From Gnetum montanum (Eukaryota; Streptophyta; Gnetopsida; Gnetales; Gnetaceae): a DNA stretch of 64,000 bases. The position numbers and the translations under genes were made by a program. Below the pieces are notes generated by a model. The model ran no database searches and had not been told where the DNA came from. It was given only the letters and a program-made list of their open reading frames with translations. The DNA is taken from NCBI GenBank assembly GCA_015680685.1, contig MNCI01014870.1:1-64000 (forward strand), read 5' to 3'. This document shows, one piece after another, positions 44,496 through 57,339 of this stretch. The first letter of the stretch is position 1, and every line of letters begins with the position of its first letter.

Positions 44496-47400
44496 TGAAA
44501 ATAAAACTACAACAACACTAAAAAAAAACTTGTTTAGGAAGACTATTGCCTAGGGTGCCTCTCATATGGTTACAAAAATCCTAGAATAGTCTTAGTTGGA
44601 GAGGGCTATGTGATTTTAAATGGTTAAATGACCTTAGATTAGGGCATTTCAAAGAAATAACAATCATTTTAAAAAAAGAAACCTTTCAAGATAATATAAA
44701 AGGATGAGCAACAACATCTCTTGAAAATAAAATCTTAAGTAATCTAACATTCATAAACATATGGAATTTTAATATAAATATTTGGCATGCAATAAAGATT
44801 CACATTCACAATCACTTGAATATAAAAAAAAAAGACTACAATGGAACTTAGCTAAAATGGGCACAACATTTGGTTGCTTGGCCACTATCCTTAGTCCTAG
44901 AGCTTCTTTCCTCTTCCGTGATGCTCCAATTTGAAGAAAAAAATAGAGCAAGGATGCCAAAAACTATAATAAAAACCCTTGTTTTTAGCAAAATATGGAG
45001 AAAAATCAAATACCCTTTTCACAAAAATGCACATTAATAAAAGTTTCAAAACCTGCCATTGATGCTTGTTACCATCATTATTGCCATTCATTGACATGTT
45101 GCTACTAGACAAAAAACCATCGTTGCTATAAGAATGTGCTTTTGCATGCCATCGCTCACTACCACACATGTTGCCATGAATTTTTGTTGATAGTGCTATT
45201 TCTCATAACCATGCATCATTTCTCGTTGCTTGCTATCACATCGCCATTGCTTGCTGCCACCCACTACCACTTCTACCATCGGTTGCTAACAGTACTGACT
45301 CTTACTACCTACTAGCTCCTATTAGTTACTGATGTTGTTGGCTCCTATTGTCTACTGGTTCTTGTCATTGTGCACCACATACTATCATCATTGTTTGTTA
45401 CACATTACCTCTCATTGCTTGCTACTCACATACTACTATTCACCACAATGTGTTGTTGTTGTTGCTACTCGTTGCTCGTCATTGCACACCATATGCTACC
45501 TCTTGTTGCTTGCCAATATTACCCCTTGTTTCTCATTTCCTTGTGCCACCTATTGCCACTTTGAGAAGGAAGAGGGAGTGAAAGAGATCTCTCCATGGCT
45601 GCTACTACCCCCTATTTTATCTACATCTCTTTGCATTAATACCTTTAAATGCCCATGTTTCCCATGTCCACCATCAGCACCATGTTGCCCTCGAAATGTC
45701 TACTCTTGCAACATAACCACTACCACCTTCACATTCTTGGCAATTTAGTGTAAATTAATAAAGTGGATATGGTGTCTAGTAATTTCCATACTTGCTACTC
45801 ATTTTTATTCTACTTGTGTCAACCGCATGCTATTATTGTTCTTCCGTAGAATCATTCCATAATAGCATGGATGCCCATAACACCATCCACAAGCCGATCA
45901 TTGCATACACATCCATGTATACTATAGACCCACTAACAAATTAACATTAAATATAATTATTCTAAGATTCTTTATTTCTCACTAACATGAAGCAATGAAA
46001 TTGCACAAGCTTCAAATTTTCTTTGTTTGCAAACCAAGTTTGTTGAATCGCTATTGTATTTAAAGTTATAGACATGAGCTCAAAGAAACTTGGTCACTGT
46101 GATCCATGCACCCCTATGTATCACATAATTTATCTCAAGTAATAAATTAAAATTTTGAAATCATACTCTAGTGATTAGACTAATAAGTCATGGCCTTATG
46201 CCTAGCATGGGCAGTGTTAGCATCAACACTTAGTCCCCAAACTAGAAATTGCATGCATGTGTAAGGAATAGTGAAACCATAGAAATTTTAAAAGGAGATG
46301 TAAAAGATAGAGAATTGAAAACATCATAAAACATATATAGCTTGAAATTTTAAAGCAAACTACACTGATCTAAAAATGATTAAAATAATCATATAATCAA
46401 GAGATAACTAAATGTGGGCCACCCTTGTCATAACATCTTATTTAATAAAGATCGGAACATATAGTCCTTATAAATCATAACTTTAAATACTTAGATACAT
46501 ATATATATAATTAAGATCTCATTCCCAATATTCTCACAAAGTACAAGTAAAAAATATGTGGACTACTTTGAGCACAAGACTTGTACCAATCTTAATGAAG
46601 AAGATAATCTTATCTTAGATCATATCTAGCCATGACTTTTAGATTTTTCCTTGGGACTCTTTCTTTTTTGAAATTTAGAAAGGGAATAGGTGAAAGAGAT
46701 TATTTTCCTTTTTCCTTATATTCTAAATTTTGGGAAGATAATTTTAAAAGGGGAATGGAGGCTAGGGTGAGCATTGTTGCTAAACCCCATCACAGTCAAG
46801 AACTTATTACACTACCAATGAACATGGTCCTCATTCTTATTTTTTAAGAAAAATTTGCTCATGGTGTACTTCAATTCTTAAGGTAGGAATTCCAACATGA
46901 GTCTTTTTGATTAGCTACAGTACCAAAGAACATGGTCCTTTCAGAACTTTTCCCATGATACAGTTCAACCCTTGTATATGTGCCTTTAATTACAATCTAC
47001 ATGGCATCATAGTAGGCCTCCTAGGTGGCTAAGGATTCTCAAGTGGAAATGAACACACTTCACATTGTTGCTCATAGGATAGTTAGGGATCATCACACTT
47101 GAGGGTTGGGGCTTATGAGAGGGAAAATGACATTTTCCAAGGTCACCTAGTGCTTGTGGTTAACCATTCTCCAATTTCACATATCCTACACTCACATGAT
47201 CATGATGATAAGATGATAAGCTAGCATACATCCCATCCTCCATAATCCAACATAACTAATGGAACTAAAACCTTGAAATAGATTGGGAAGAATCATAACA
47301 TTATTGAAATATATCATATAAATGGGACTTTATATAATAGTAATATGATATATCATATAAAGCATTGTACTTACATTATTTTCAAATGGTATTATGATGA

Positions 47401-47503
47401 CCCAATGCCTAGTAACTCAAATGATCTTAATGATTACTAGAATAATATGAAAAGCACAAATCAAACAAAGCCAAAATGCTAAGAAAGAAATGATAGAAAT
47501 GCA
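44496..47503 (-). repeat. Element E LTR, right copy
   Basis: Matches 36730-39763 end to end, with many substitutions. On the minus strand it is preceded at once by integrase C-terminal sequence (47560) and followed by gag (44110). It is therefore 3' LTR of one copy and 5' LTR of the next. Confidence 0.8.
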
Positions 47504-47559
47504 AATAAAATATGTAAATGCAACTATATACAAATGAAATGCATGGTGAAGGGGAAGAA

Positions 47560-48577
47560 AATATGCAACTAAGGATCTACCAAGTGTCCATATCGAGCAT
47601 CTAAGTAGAAATGCTTTAGATGAAATGCATTATAATTTCTATGTAACTTATATCCTTGCAAATCAGTAATTTTGTAAACATTAGGGCCAATGATAATTGT
47701 AACTTAGAATGGACTTGACCACATAGGATAAACCTTAGTTTGAGGGCTAGTTTGACTAGATGCTCTATCTCTCTTAAGGACTAGGTTACCTACTTGAAAC
47801 ACTATGGCTGCATATTTCTTATCAAACCATTTTTTAACAATTTGTTGATGACTCAAAAATTTTCTATTTCTTTGATCCTTTTAAGCTCTAAATTCCAAAT
47901 ATAATATGCACATGATATAAATAGTCCAAGAAATATTGAAATTTAGTGATTTGCAAATTTATTGGCAATACTGGTTCTTGTTCATACATTAAATCATATA
48001 GTGTAGTTTTGATTGATTCTTTATAATGAATCATATCTACCCAAACTACCCATTTTATTTATTCATGTCAAGTTTGTGGGTTTTGGATTGTCATTTTCTT
48101 AACTCCATCCAATATAATTTTATTGGAGGACTCAACCAAATCATTACGTTGTGGATAATATTTGGTTACAACTTTGATAATAACATTATGCTCTCTAGCC
48201 TAATTTGTAAACTCTATGGAGATGAAGATGGGTTTGTTGTTGACTTCTAAAGCATAAGGATACCTCTATCTAGAGAGTATATCATTTTCTAAGAAGTGAA
48301 TAACTTCACAAGATGATGTAGTTTTAGTTGCTTTCACTTCTAACCAACATGTGCAGTAATAAGTGGATATTAAGATAAATTTGTATAGGGTAGTAGACAA
48401 AGAATTAATCACTCCAATAAAATCTAAAGCCCATTGTGCAAATGGTCTAGTTTCTATTATAGGCTATGAAGGGGCTTAACTCTTGGGATCTTTACCTTTA
48501 AATATTTAACATTGGAAATAAGGTCTAACTAGGTTATAAGTGTCATTAATCATAGTGGTCCAATAATAACCAACCAT
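47560..48577 (-). pseudogene. pol: E-type integrase, 5' truncated
   Basis: Starts at a zinc-finger remnant (GMVGYYWTTMINDTYNLVRPYFQC). The core has the first Asp (WALDFIGVINSLS), the second changed to Asn (VNNKPIF, where relatives have SDNG) and the Glu (DLVESSNK). Then KKWFDKK and the C-terminal GPNVYKITDLQGYKLHRNYNAFHLKHFY. It is cut at 48577 by chromovirus sequence, so RT and the 5' half of this copy are missing. Confidence 0.82.
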
Positions 48578-50234
48578 TCCTAGATTAGTTTGTAATTATG
48601 TTCATAGTTGATATCTTAGTATATTCTCCTAATGAAAAATTATATGTAGAGCACTTGCAAACTAACTTACAAACCTTGAGAGGGTACTAATTATATGCTT
48701 ACCCATCCAAGTGTTCATTTTGGTAATCAGAGATTCATTTCTTGGGACATGTGATGTTAGGAGTTGGTATCTCTATGGATCTTGCAAAGATTGCAGTAAT
48801 TCATGATTGGCCTATGCTACCATCAACAATGGAGTTAAACAGCTTCTTGGATTAGAAAGATATTATTGGAGGTTTGTGCAACATTTTTCTTGCATAGTAT
48901 CTTCTTTCACTCGATTATTGAGGAACCAGGCTAACTTTTGTTGGGGCCTAGCTTGTCCAGCTAAATTTGAAGAGTTGAAGCATAGATTGGTGACTACTCT
49001 AGTGCTAATATCTCCTACATTAGGACATCCATGTGATAGTAGTATTAATGATTTAGGCGATGGATTTGGTTACATGTTGATGTAGGATGGACAACTTGTG
49101 GCTTATGCATTCCATCAATTGAGGCCACATGAAACTAGATATCTTATGCATGATCTAGAGTTGTGTGCTATGATATTCATATTAAAGATTTGGCAGCATT
49201 ATCTATATGGGAAGTAAGTTACTATTTGAACTAACTATAAGAGCCTTCAATATCTTATGAGTTAGCCATAGTTAAACTTGTGACAAAGTAGATAGATGCA
49301 GTTGCTTGCTAATTTTTATTTCACTATTAAATCTAGGCCTAGCAAGAATAATATAGTAGTAGATGCATTAAGTAGGATGACAAGTAAGCTTAATAAGTTG
49401 ACAATCCAATCATATTTGCAAGAGAAAATATAAGAAAAATAATGACATGATCCATAGTATCAAGAATTAAAACAATAGATCACCTCTAATGGATTGCTCT
49501 TTATGGATAGTCATGTAGTGTTACAGAGGTATGGTCGAGTATGTGTTCTAGAAGCTCTATGAATTTAGTTGATGTATCAGGCCCACATGAGTAGATATCA
49601 AATGAATCTAGGTAGTTAGAAAATGTACCAGAGTTTATGATGGATGTATTGGTAGCTTGGTACAAAGAGGAATGTAGGAAAGTATGTATCTTGATGTTTA
49701 ATTTTCCAGCAAGTGAAGATAGAGCATTAGAGACTTGGAGGATATTTCCACTTCCATGATACAACTTAATGGAAATGAAATGTCATTAGTATGTATTTCA
49801 TTATTGATCTTCCATGAGCTTGCAGTGGCCATGATGCTATATTAGTAGTTGTTGATTTGTTCATAAAGTCTATCCATTTCCTTGCCACATAATCATCAGT
49901 AAGTGCAGTAGAAATTGCACATCTCTTTCTTAGAGAGATACTGTAGTTACATGATTCACCATGATAGATTATTAGTGATAGAGATGCTTGATTCATGTCA
50001 AATTTTTGGTAGGCATTCAAAAGGAGATGGAAACAAAGTTGAATATGAGTTTAGCATATCATCCACACACTGATGCTAAGACTGAGTAGGTGAATTAGAT
50101 TCCAGAAGATATGTTGAATTCCCATCCTTTGAAGTATAGAGAAGGTTGGTATTATATATCACCATTAGCCAAAATTGAATATAATAACAATCATTAGGAG
50201 AGTTTGTAGGTAGCATGAAATTTTATATGATAGG
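48578..50234 (+). pseudogene. pol: Chromovirus D2 pol (RT end, RNase H, integrase), cut by element C
   Basis: Begins within the RT catalytic region and overlaps, at roughly 85 percent by eye, the same segment of D1 (36370-36729), so D2 is a separate copy. RNase H is readable (FEELKHRLVTTLVLISPTLG, ALSRMTSKLNKL). The integrase has the HHCC end (CLIFQQVKIEHQR), a first core region with stops and DRDA, followed by AYHPHTDAKTE. At 50234 the reading stops at YD, and continues at 63423. Confidence 0.85.
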
Positions 50235-51123
50235 TGATGAGTTGCGTTCAGTTGGCTACATCAATGAGGCCTCATCGATGAGGCCTAGTCGATGCATCTT
50301 CCCATGTGTTGATGAGGCCCCATCAAGGTAGTGTTGATTTTTGACTATAAATACATGCCTATATCCACATTTATGGCAATTAAAGATTGTAGTTGTAGCG
50401 AAGCTCTTGCAATTTTTCCATTTGAAAGTTAAAAATTTTTCCCCAAGTGTCCACAATAGGAGTCAGTAAGTGTATGGGTCTTTATTCGAGCATTATTGTA
50501 CCTAAGCATGACAATGTGTGTGGTAATAAAGATGAGCTTTGTAATAAACCTTATATAACTTTGGAAAGATTAGCTATTTTAATTATTTATTAAATGTTTT
50601 CTATTAGTTATTAAATATTTTCTAGTTATTACATTAATGAAGCAATTAAGATAGATAGATTACATACATAAAATACAACTACTTCAAGCATAGTATGTAT
50701 TTGCTTGGTAATCCCAACAACATTATTGCTTGGTATAGTTAGTAGCATAGTGCTTGGTCACCTAGCAGCAAGTACATGGGTTCAAGACATGTACGAAAAG
50801 TTGGATCAGATGCTTATGTTAGGAATAGTTAAATGATAGTTAATTAGTTAATTTAATTTAGTTAATCCAATTCCTTTTACTTACATTTTTGAGCACCAAA
50901 CTATAAAACATAAATGATAAAAATAAAATGTCATAGTTAAACTTAACCATACCTATGTATTTCACAAGTATAATTGGAAAGACAACGATTAAACTTAAGG
51001 CAATTTTCACTTTCTAAAGGACTAGTGCACTGGAAACAATAAAGTCTTTGGAATTCAACCGGATCACACATGAATACTTTGTGATTTGTATGGTTGGATG
51101 CAAGGGTACCTCCCCACTCATCA
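50235..51123 (+). repeat. Element C 5' LTR
   Basis: 889 bases from TGATGAGTTGC to CCACTCATCA. U3 carries inverted CATCGATGAGGCC words. A TATAAATA box is at 50346. The R block (GGGTCTTTATTCGAGCA, AATAAAGATGAGCTT) is shared with H1, H2 and G. Confidence 0.9.
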
Positions 51124-51384
51124 TTTTTACCATTGCTTGAGACTATGCTTGTGGAAACATACACTATTTAGGTTTAAGTAAATACCATTAATATTGTTGT
51201 ACGAACCTCAAGGTCAATATCATTCCCACTATACATAGAATTATAAATGCACACTGGTAATTTTATTTCATTTTTCAAAATGTATTCTTCTCACAAGCAT
51301 GAAGATGTCAAAAAAATAGTCCCACAAGAGTGTAAAGTGCTATATACTCATCCTGATTAGTATGTTCCAGACTTCACCTTCATC

Positions 51385-53090
51385 CTACACTAGGATGAAT
51401 AGTTGCAATGGCATGATATGGAGGGCAACATTGTTTTGCCCCTGATCAATCTATGCCTAGGATGCTACTTAAAAATCTTAAGACGTTGGACATCTTAGAT
51501 ATTCATGAAGAATATGTTATGGATGGTTATGACACTTGGAATATCATCCTAATGAAACACAACATAGAAAAGATCAACACTAGGAGAAGCACCATGAGTT
51601 TACTAAGGGGAAACACTTTAGTAATCCCTTGTTTATACTAAATCAAGATGACAATGAGGATCCTCCTCCTAAAGGTTCTCAACATGAAGATCATCCATCC
51701 CTTGATACTAATGACAAGGGTGTGATGTTGAACTTTCAATCCATCATTCATAAAGCAGGTTTAGGAAAAAATGATAGCCAAGGTAGGAACTTTGGCAAGA
51801 ATCACAATAGTAAGGGATTTAAGGATGGTAATTGTAATAAGCATAAGAGTGGTGATAGACATAGTGGTGGTAGACATAATCATGGTGGTGGTGGTCCACA
51901 TGCTTCTTAATCCTCTTCATCTAATTCTAAACATCCCTCTTCATCTGATGGTTCTCATGGAAGCTGCCATCAAAAAAATCATGATGACTGTGAAGGCCAT
52001 CAAAATCAAAGGGGTGGCCAAAACCATCATTGGCATCATCGATGTAGTGATGATGATGAACCTCTATTAGTGACTCAAAGTATGCTCAACATTACAAAGG
52101 TAGTGAAAATCCCAACCAGCCACATGAAAGATAGTCAGATCACATGAAAGATAGTTAGATCAAGCATTTAGACATGAATAATATCTCAAGATTTAATGGG
52201 GGATACAACTCTAATCAACAAATGCATCTACAAGCTTTTCATGATGCATGTGCCTTATAGAACATAGAAAATAAGTGATAGAAACTCAAGATTTTCCCAA
52301 GGATACTCATAGAGGAAATTGAAAGCTCATACTGGTCTTTAGAGCTAGAATCTATTTGTAGATGGTGTACCATGTTAGAGCTATTCAACGATGAATACTA
52401 GATGTACTCTAGAGTCTCTAATCTAAGAAGGAAAATCCAAGGTTAGAAATAGGAAGCACCTGAACCCTAGGATGTTGCCATGGATAGATGTTATTCACTC
52501 TTATATCAATGCCCTAGCGATGATTATTCTCAAAGGGAACAACTTTGCCACATCATTGATGAGCTTAGAGTAGAAATAAGAAGAATCCTTAGGGTATATG
52601 CTTAAGGAAGATTGTATGAACTGAGAGCTCATTAGATCCAAAGGCTAATTGAGAATGTAGCAAAAGAAGAAGATGAGTTACAAAAAAAGGAAAGTGCTAA
52701 AGAGTATAACAAGGATCTTTCCATCAAAAAATAAGAGGTTCGATTTTATGACAAGGAGGAGTCACTGCTCAATGAAGTGATGAACAAGAAGACCTTGCCT
52801 ATCCAAAAAATTGTTTCCAACATTTCAACCAAGGTTGATAAGTTATGGGACTCTTTGAATGAAAAATTTTAAACCACTTTGAATATTGCTAAAGAATCCA
52901 AGGAGTAAAATAGTTATCATACTCACGAGAGGTAATAAGAAGTTGAACATGCTTACCAAAGAGGTAAGGGCAAAGCTATTGTAATAGAGGAAGTTGTGGA
53001 TTCTGACTTTGATGATGAAAATAAATGTGACATATATCAATATGAACATACAAAGGGATGTTGGCTTGTGGTGTCACAATTATAAGAGTC
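51385..53090 (+). pseudogene. gag: Element C gag
   Basis: From about 51385, an N-terminal stretch (LLKNLKTLDILDIHEEYV) and a His/Gly/Asn-rich repeat-like section (51780-51910). The gag body follows (LQAFHDACAL near 52225) and a knuckle remnant near 53020 (CDIYQYEHTKGCW). Poor frame, many stops. The DNA near 52218-52450 matches the fragment in G. Confidence 0.7.
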
Positions 53091-53699
53091 TAGAGTGTAC
53101 ATAGTGAATCCTTGCCTAGCACATAGGCAAGCTCCAAGATGATTACCTTATCTATAAGGCAATCCATAGAAGTTCCACCAATAGTAACAAGATTACTACC
53201 CAAGTGAAACTCCTTTACAACTATATGAAAAATTGTGCAGAATGCCACCACCGAGGTAGTATTACTCTTATAGGCAACCAGATCCATACGGGTACTATGT
53301 TTAGCAGCCCATCTCTCCTAGAAATTTTATAAGTCATACATCATTCCAGCATCACTATTACCTTCCAGAGTACCACCAAACACATTCAAAATCTACTCAA
53401 GGGGAAAACCCATATCCATATTAATACCATCCTCTACATCCCTCTACACATACACCTCCATATTCAACCTAGTTACCTCCTACTCCATCCATGCAGTGTG
53501 ATATTTCTCTACAGCCACAACAACAAAGTGTTATGAGGGTTGTACACTCACAACTAGTTTCTTAGCCAAGTTGTTTGGATAATCAATCTAGGAAAAGACT
53601 TTTTTTCTAACCTAGAAGTCCTCTTCAACCCTTACAATCTAGTCCAGCTAATCATCCTGCATCTCCAGCACCCTCATCCTCTACATCAAACACCTTCAG

Positions 53700-54330
53700 G
53701 TGCCCTTCAAACCAAGTGTTGCTTAAGATTTGTACTGTGATGGTAACTCATACTATTTTTGATTGGGTCAAGGTTGGAAATATTCCTACAAAAATGTTTG
53801 ACCTAGGAAGCTCACTCATTTATCTACAGATCATTGTACATGAGCCATGCAAGGCTCTTCTTTACTCTAGTTCCAAAGTTAATCTCATCTCCCATGACAT
53901 ATACAAGGCCTAGAACCTACCACCTCTTAAGAAGAGTAATATTTATATGGAATTAGTAGATTAGTCAATTACTATCCCTCTAGGAATAGTAGAGGATGTT
54001 GTAACCATAGTTTGTGGGTGGTCCTATCTTATTGATTTTCTAGTGATCAAGGTGTACAACTACAAAAGTGACTTCCCCATCATTATGGGAAGAGGTTGGT
54101 TAAACATGGTTAATGCATGAATGGGAATAAGGGACCTATCTTTAGAAATATCCAAGGAAAATAAATTGGACAAGATTAAGAAGAAACATATTCCATGCAT
54201 CATGTATAGCAATAATGGATGTAATTACATGAAAAAGATTTGGTTAATCCAAGGTACACACAGTAAGGCATGTAATCAGTGTGTGCAAGAGATCAATATT
54301 TAAAGGTGTATGTACACAGTAGCCACATAG
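53700..54330 (+). pseudogene. pol: Element C protease
   Basis: The active-site region reads MFDLGSSLIYLQ at about 53800. It is followed by ITIPLGIVEDVVTIV, the strand YLIDFLVIKVYNYKSDFPI, and IMGRGWLNMV, which is the ILGRPFL-type box of gypsy proteases with A/V-type flanks. Confidence 0.75.
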
Positions 54331-54769
54331 AAGGAGGGCATCTAGTGGCTGATAGCTCACTCAAATAGTAGCACAATATGCATGGAGCCAAGTGAGATCC
54401 TAACATGTTCTTATGTTGAAACCATGGACAAAATTGAATAAGTTCATTCCCAACTCTTTAGCAAAGATGATGATACTTGTTGGGGAGAGTTGGCAATCCC
54501 TTATAATTTTAAGTAGGAGCCTCTAGAACTAAAAAATTTACTAGTCAATATGGAGTATGCATTTTTTAAAAATTATAAATCAGTGATAATTAAAGAAAAC
54601 TTGCTCCTAAAAAAAAGGAAGGTGGTTAATAAATGGCCAACAACCTTTTTTTGGTCATATCCTAAGCTAACAAGAATTGATGCAAGGATATGCTAGCATC
54701 GCATTTACATCGACTTAACCATAAAGCCTAGAAGATAGCCATAGAGGTAGCTAAATCCCAAATTGAAGC

Positions 54770-55960
54770 AAATCATCAAAGAGGAAATTGAGAAACTCTT
54801 CTAGGTCATGTTCATCTATCCCATTATGGATAGTGAGTGGGTTAGTCCACTCATAATTGTAACAAAGAAAGATGGAAAATGGTGGGTCTGCATCAACTTT
54901 AGGTTGTTGAATATGGCAACATATAAACTTAATTTTCCTTTGTCATTTGTAGATCAAGTGATAGACACCATATTTGGGCATTATTATTATAGCTTCTTGG
55001 ATGGTCATAGTGGCTATAACCAAATACAAATTTCACTAGAAGATTAGGTCAAGATAACATTCATGAGTCCCTATGGGACTTTTGCATATTGTAAGATGTC
55101 ATTTAGTCTATGCAATGCCCCTACAACATTTCAATGCTTGGTCCTTAGTATCTCCCAACAATAGATTGGTAGTGGTGTTGAATTCTTCATGGATGACATT
55201 TCCACCTATGGAACTACATTCAAGAAAGCCTTGAATCACCTAGAGTAAGTATTGAAGAGATTTGTTGAGACAAACATATGGCTCAACTAGCAAAAGAGCC
55301 ATCTCATGGTCCAAGAAGAAATTATGCTAGGGCACCAAATTTTGTTGAAAGGGATTAAGGTAGACCTAGAAATGATAAGGGTCATCAAAGGAATAACATG
55401 CCAAACAAAGACCATTAAAAATGTTTGATCATTCCTTAGACACATTGGCTACTACCAATGATTCATAGAGAATTTCTTTAAGATTGTAAAGCTATTGGTA
55501 GAGCTTACAAAGAAAAATGCACTTTTCATCTAGACCAAGGAATGTGAACATGCATTCCAAAAGTTAAAAGAAAAACTCATAGAAACACCAATCCTATGAG
55601 TATTAGATTGGTCCAAACCCTTCCATATCATGACAGATGCATCCAACTACACCTTGGAAGTAGTGCTTATGTAGATAGATGATAAGAAATGTCCATATTA
55701 CATCCACTATGTGAGTTGAAGCATTATGGAGCACAATTAAATTACACCACCACAAAGAAAGAATTAATGGCAATGGTGTATGTTTTGGAAAAGTTTAGGC
55801 ACTATGTGCTTAGCTACAAAGTATTTGTACACATAGATCATAGTGAATCCACTTCCTCGTGAACAAGTTGACAATGAGGTCTCGTGTCATACGATGGCTT
55901 GTGATCTTGTAGGAATTCGATCTCATAATGGTAGATTGAAAAGGGATTGAGAATGTGGTC
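54770..55960 (+). pseudogene. pol: Element C RT and gypsy RNase H
   Basis: RT: EWVSPLIIVTKKDGKW, VCINFRLLNMAT, FPLSFVDQVID, YYYSFLDGHSGYNQIQIS, SPYGTFAYCKM, and the catalytic FMDD box near 55190. The thumb and RNase H follow (MTDASNYTLEVVLM). Stops at many Gln and Trp positions, mostly TAG. The RT context resembles Athila-type elements. Confidence 0.85.
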
Positions 55961-56059
55961 ACTAACCACCTCTCTTACTTAAGATGGGATAATAAAAGGA
56001 GGAGAGCTTACTCTTTGATCAGTTTCTAGATAAACACCCATTTACAAGAGTAATAAGTG

Positions 56060-57330
56060 AAAAAAATGCCCATAAAGATAATATGGTATAATGCCATCCT
56101 CACCTATCTTCTCACTCAAGAGATGCCACAAGACGTGGATTTCATAAAGAAGAAAAAATTTCTTCATCAGGCTAAATATTTCATGGAAATTAATGGACAC
56201 CTCTACAAGGTGTGTGTAGATGGCCTAATTTGTTGGTGTGTCCTTGACAAAGATCAATTACACATTATTTAGGATGCTCATGAAGGGCCTTGCAAAGGCC
56301 ACTATGAAGGGAGATGCACAACCATAAAAATCCTGATGGTAGGATACTATTAGCCTACAATCATTAGGGATGCCCACCAGTTTATCAAGTCTTTTGAACA
56401 TTGTCAATGAGATAGGGTGATGAATGCTTGCATGGAAGGTCTTTAACAATGGATTCAATCATTGGAATCTTTCAAAATATGGGGCATTAACTTCATGGAT
56501 CCCATCACACCCATGTCCAATAGGAAGGGATATATTTTTGTAGTAGTCAACTACTACATGAAATGGATAAAAGCAATAGTTGTTACTAATTATACATTAT
56601 CTACTATTGCTAGATTCATACAAAAAAATATTATGAATAGGTTTTGGGTGCCACATTCACTAATTTCTGATAATGGAACTCATTTCATAGGTTCCACTTC
56701 TAGAAAATTAATGCAATGCTTGAGGGTTGAACATAAATTAACACCCTACCACCCCCATACCAATGGTCAAGTAGAGGTAACTACTCAGGAGATCACAAAA
56801 ATACTAATGTAGACCATTAGTAAATATAGGAAGGATTGGAGTGCAAAACTTAAAAATGCTCTCTAGGATTATCATTCAACCTGGAAACTTCATATCGACC
56901 ATTCTTCCTATGAGTTAGTGTACAAGAAACTTCCAACACTCTTGATTCAACATGAGCTTTGTACACTCTCAACAGCCTATGATCTAAATGTTGACCTAAG
57001 TCTAGAATGAAAAGAAAGACTAATAAACTTGAACATGTTAGATGAAAATGAATTAGTAGCCCTATCCTTGAATGAGATGAACAAGGAATTTAGCAAGCAA
57101 CATCATGACCTTGGAATTAGGAAAGTAAAACTACAACCATGAGATAAGGTTCCTTATTGGAATCCCACACATGCACCTCAAAAAGTAAAATTCCAAATAT
57201 TGTGGAAGGAACCTCATATAATAGATCAAACCTTTTCCTTTGGGTTCATGTTAATATACAAACTTGAAAGCCCAAATAAAAAGTAGTTGGTCAACATCCA
57301 ACAAGTAAAATGTTTGCTAGAACTAAGATA
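56060..57330 (+). pseudogene. pol: Element C integrase
   Basis: Pre-integrase and zinc-finger region (HEGPCKGHYEG, then SFEHCQ), and the core IWGINFMDPITPMSNRKGYIF. The catalytic triad residues are visible: D in INFMDP, DNG in LISDNGTHF (56672) and NGQVEVTTQEI. The C-terminal region reaches VNIQQVKCLL. Best-preserved module of C; one ORF spans 56462-56812. Confidence 0.87.
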
Positions 57331-57339
57331 GGCCAGTGC

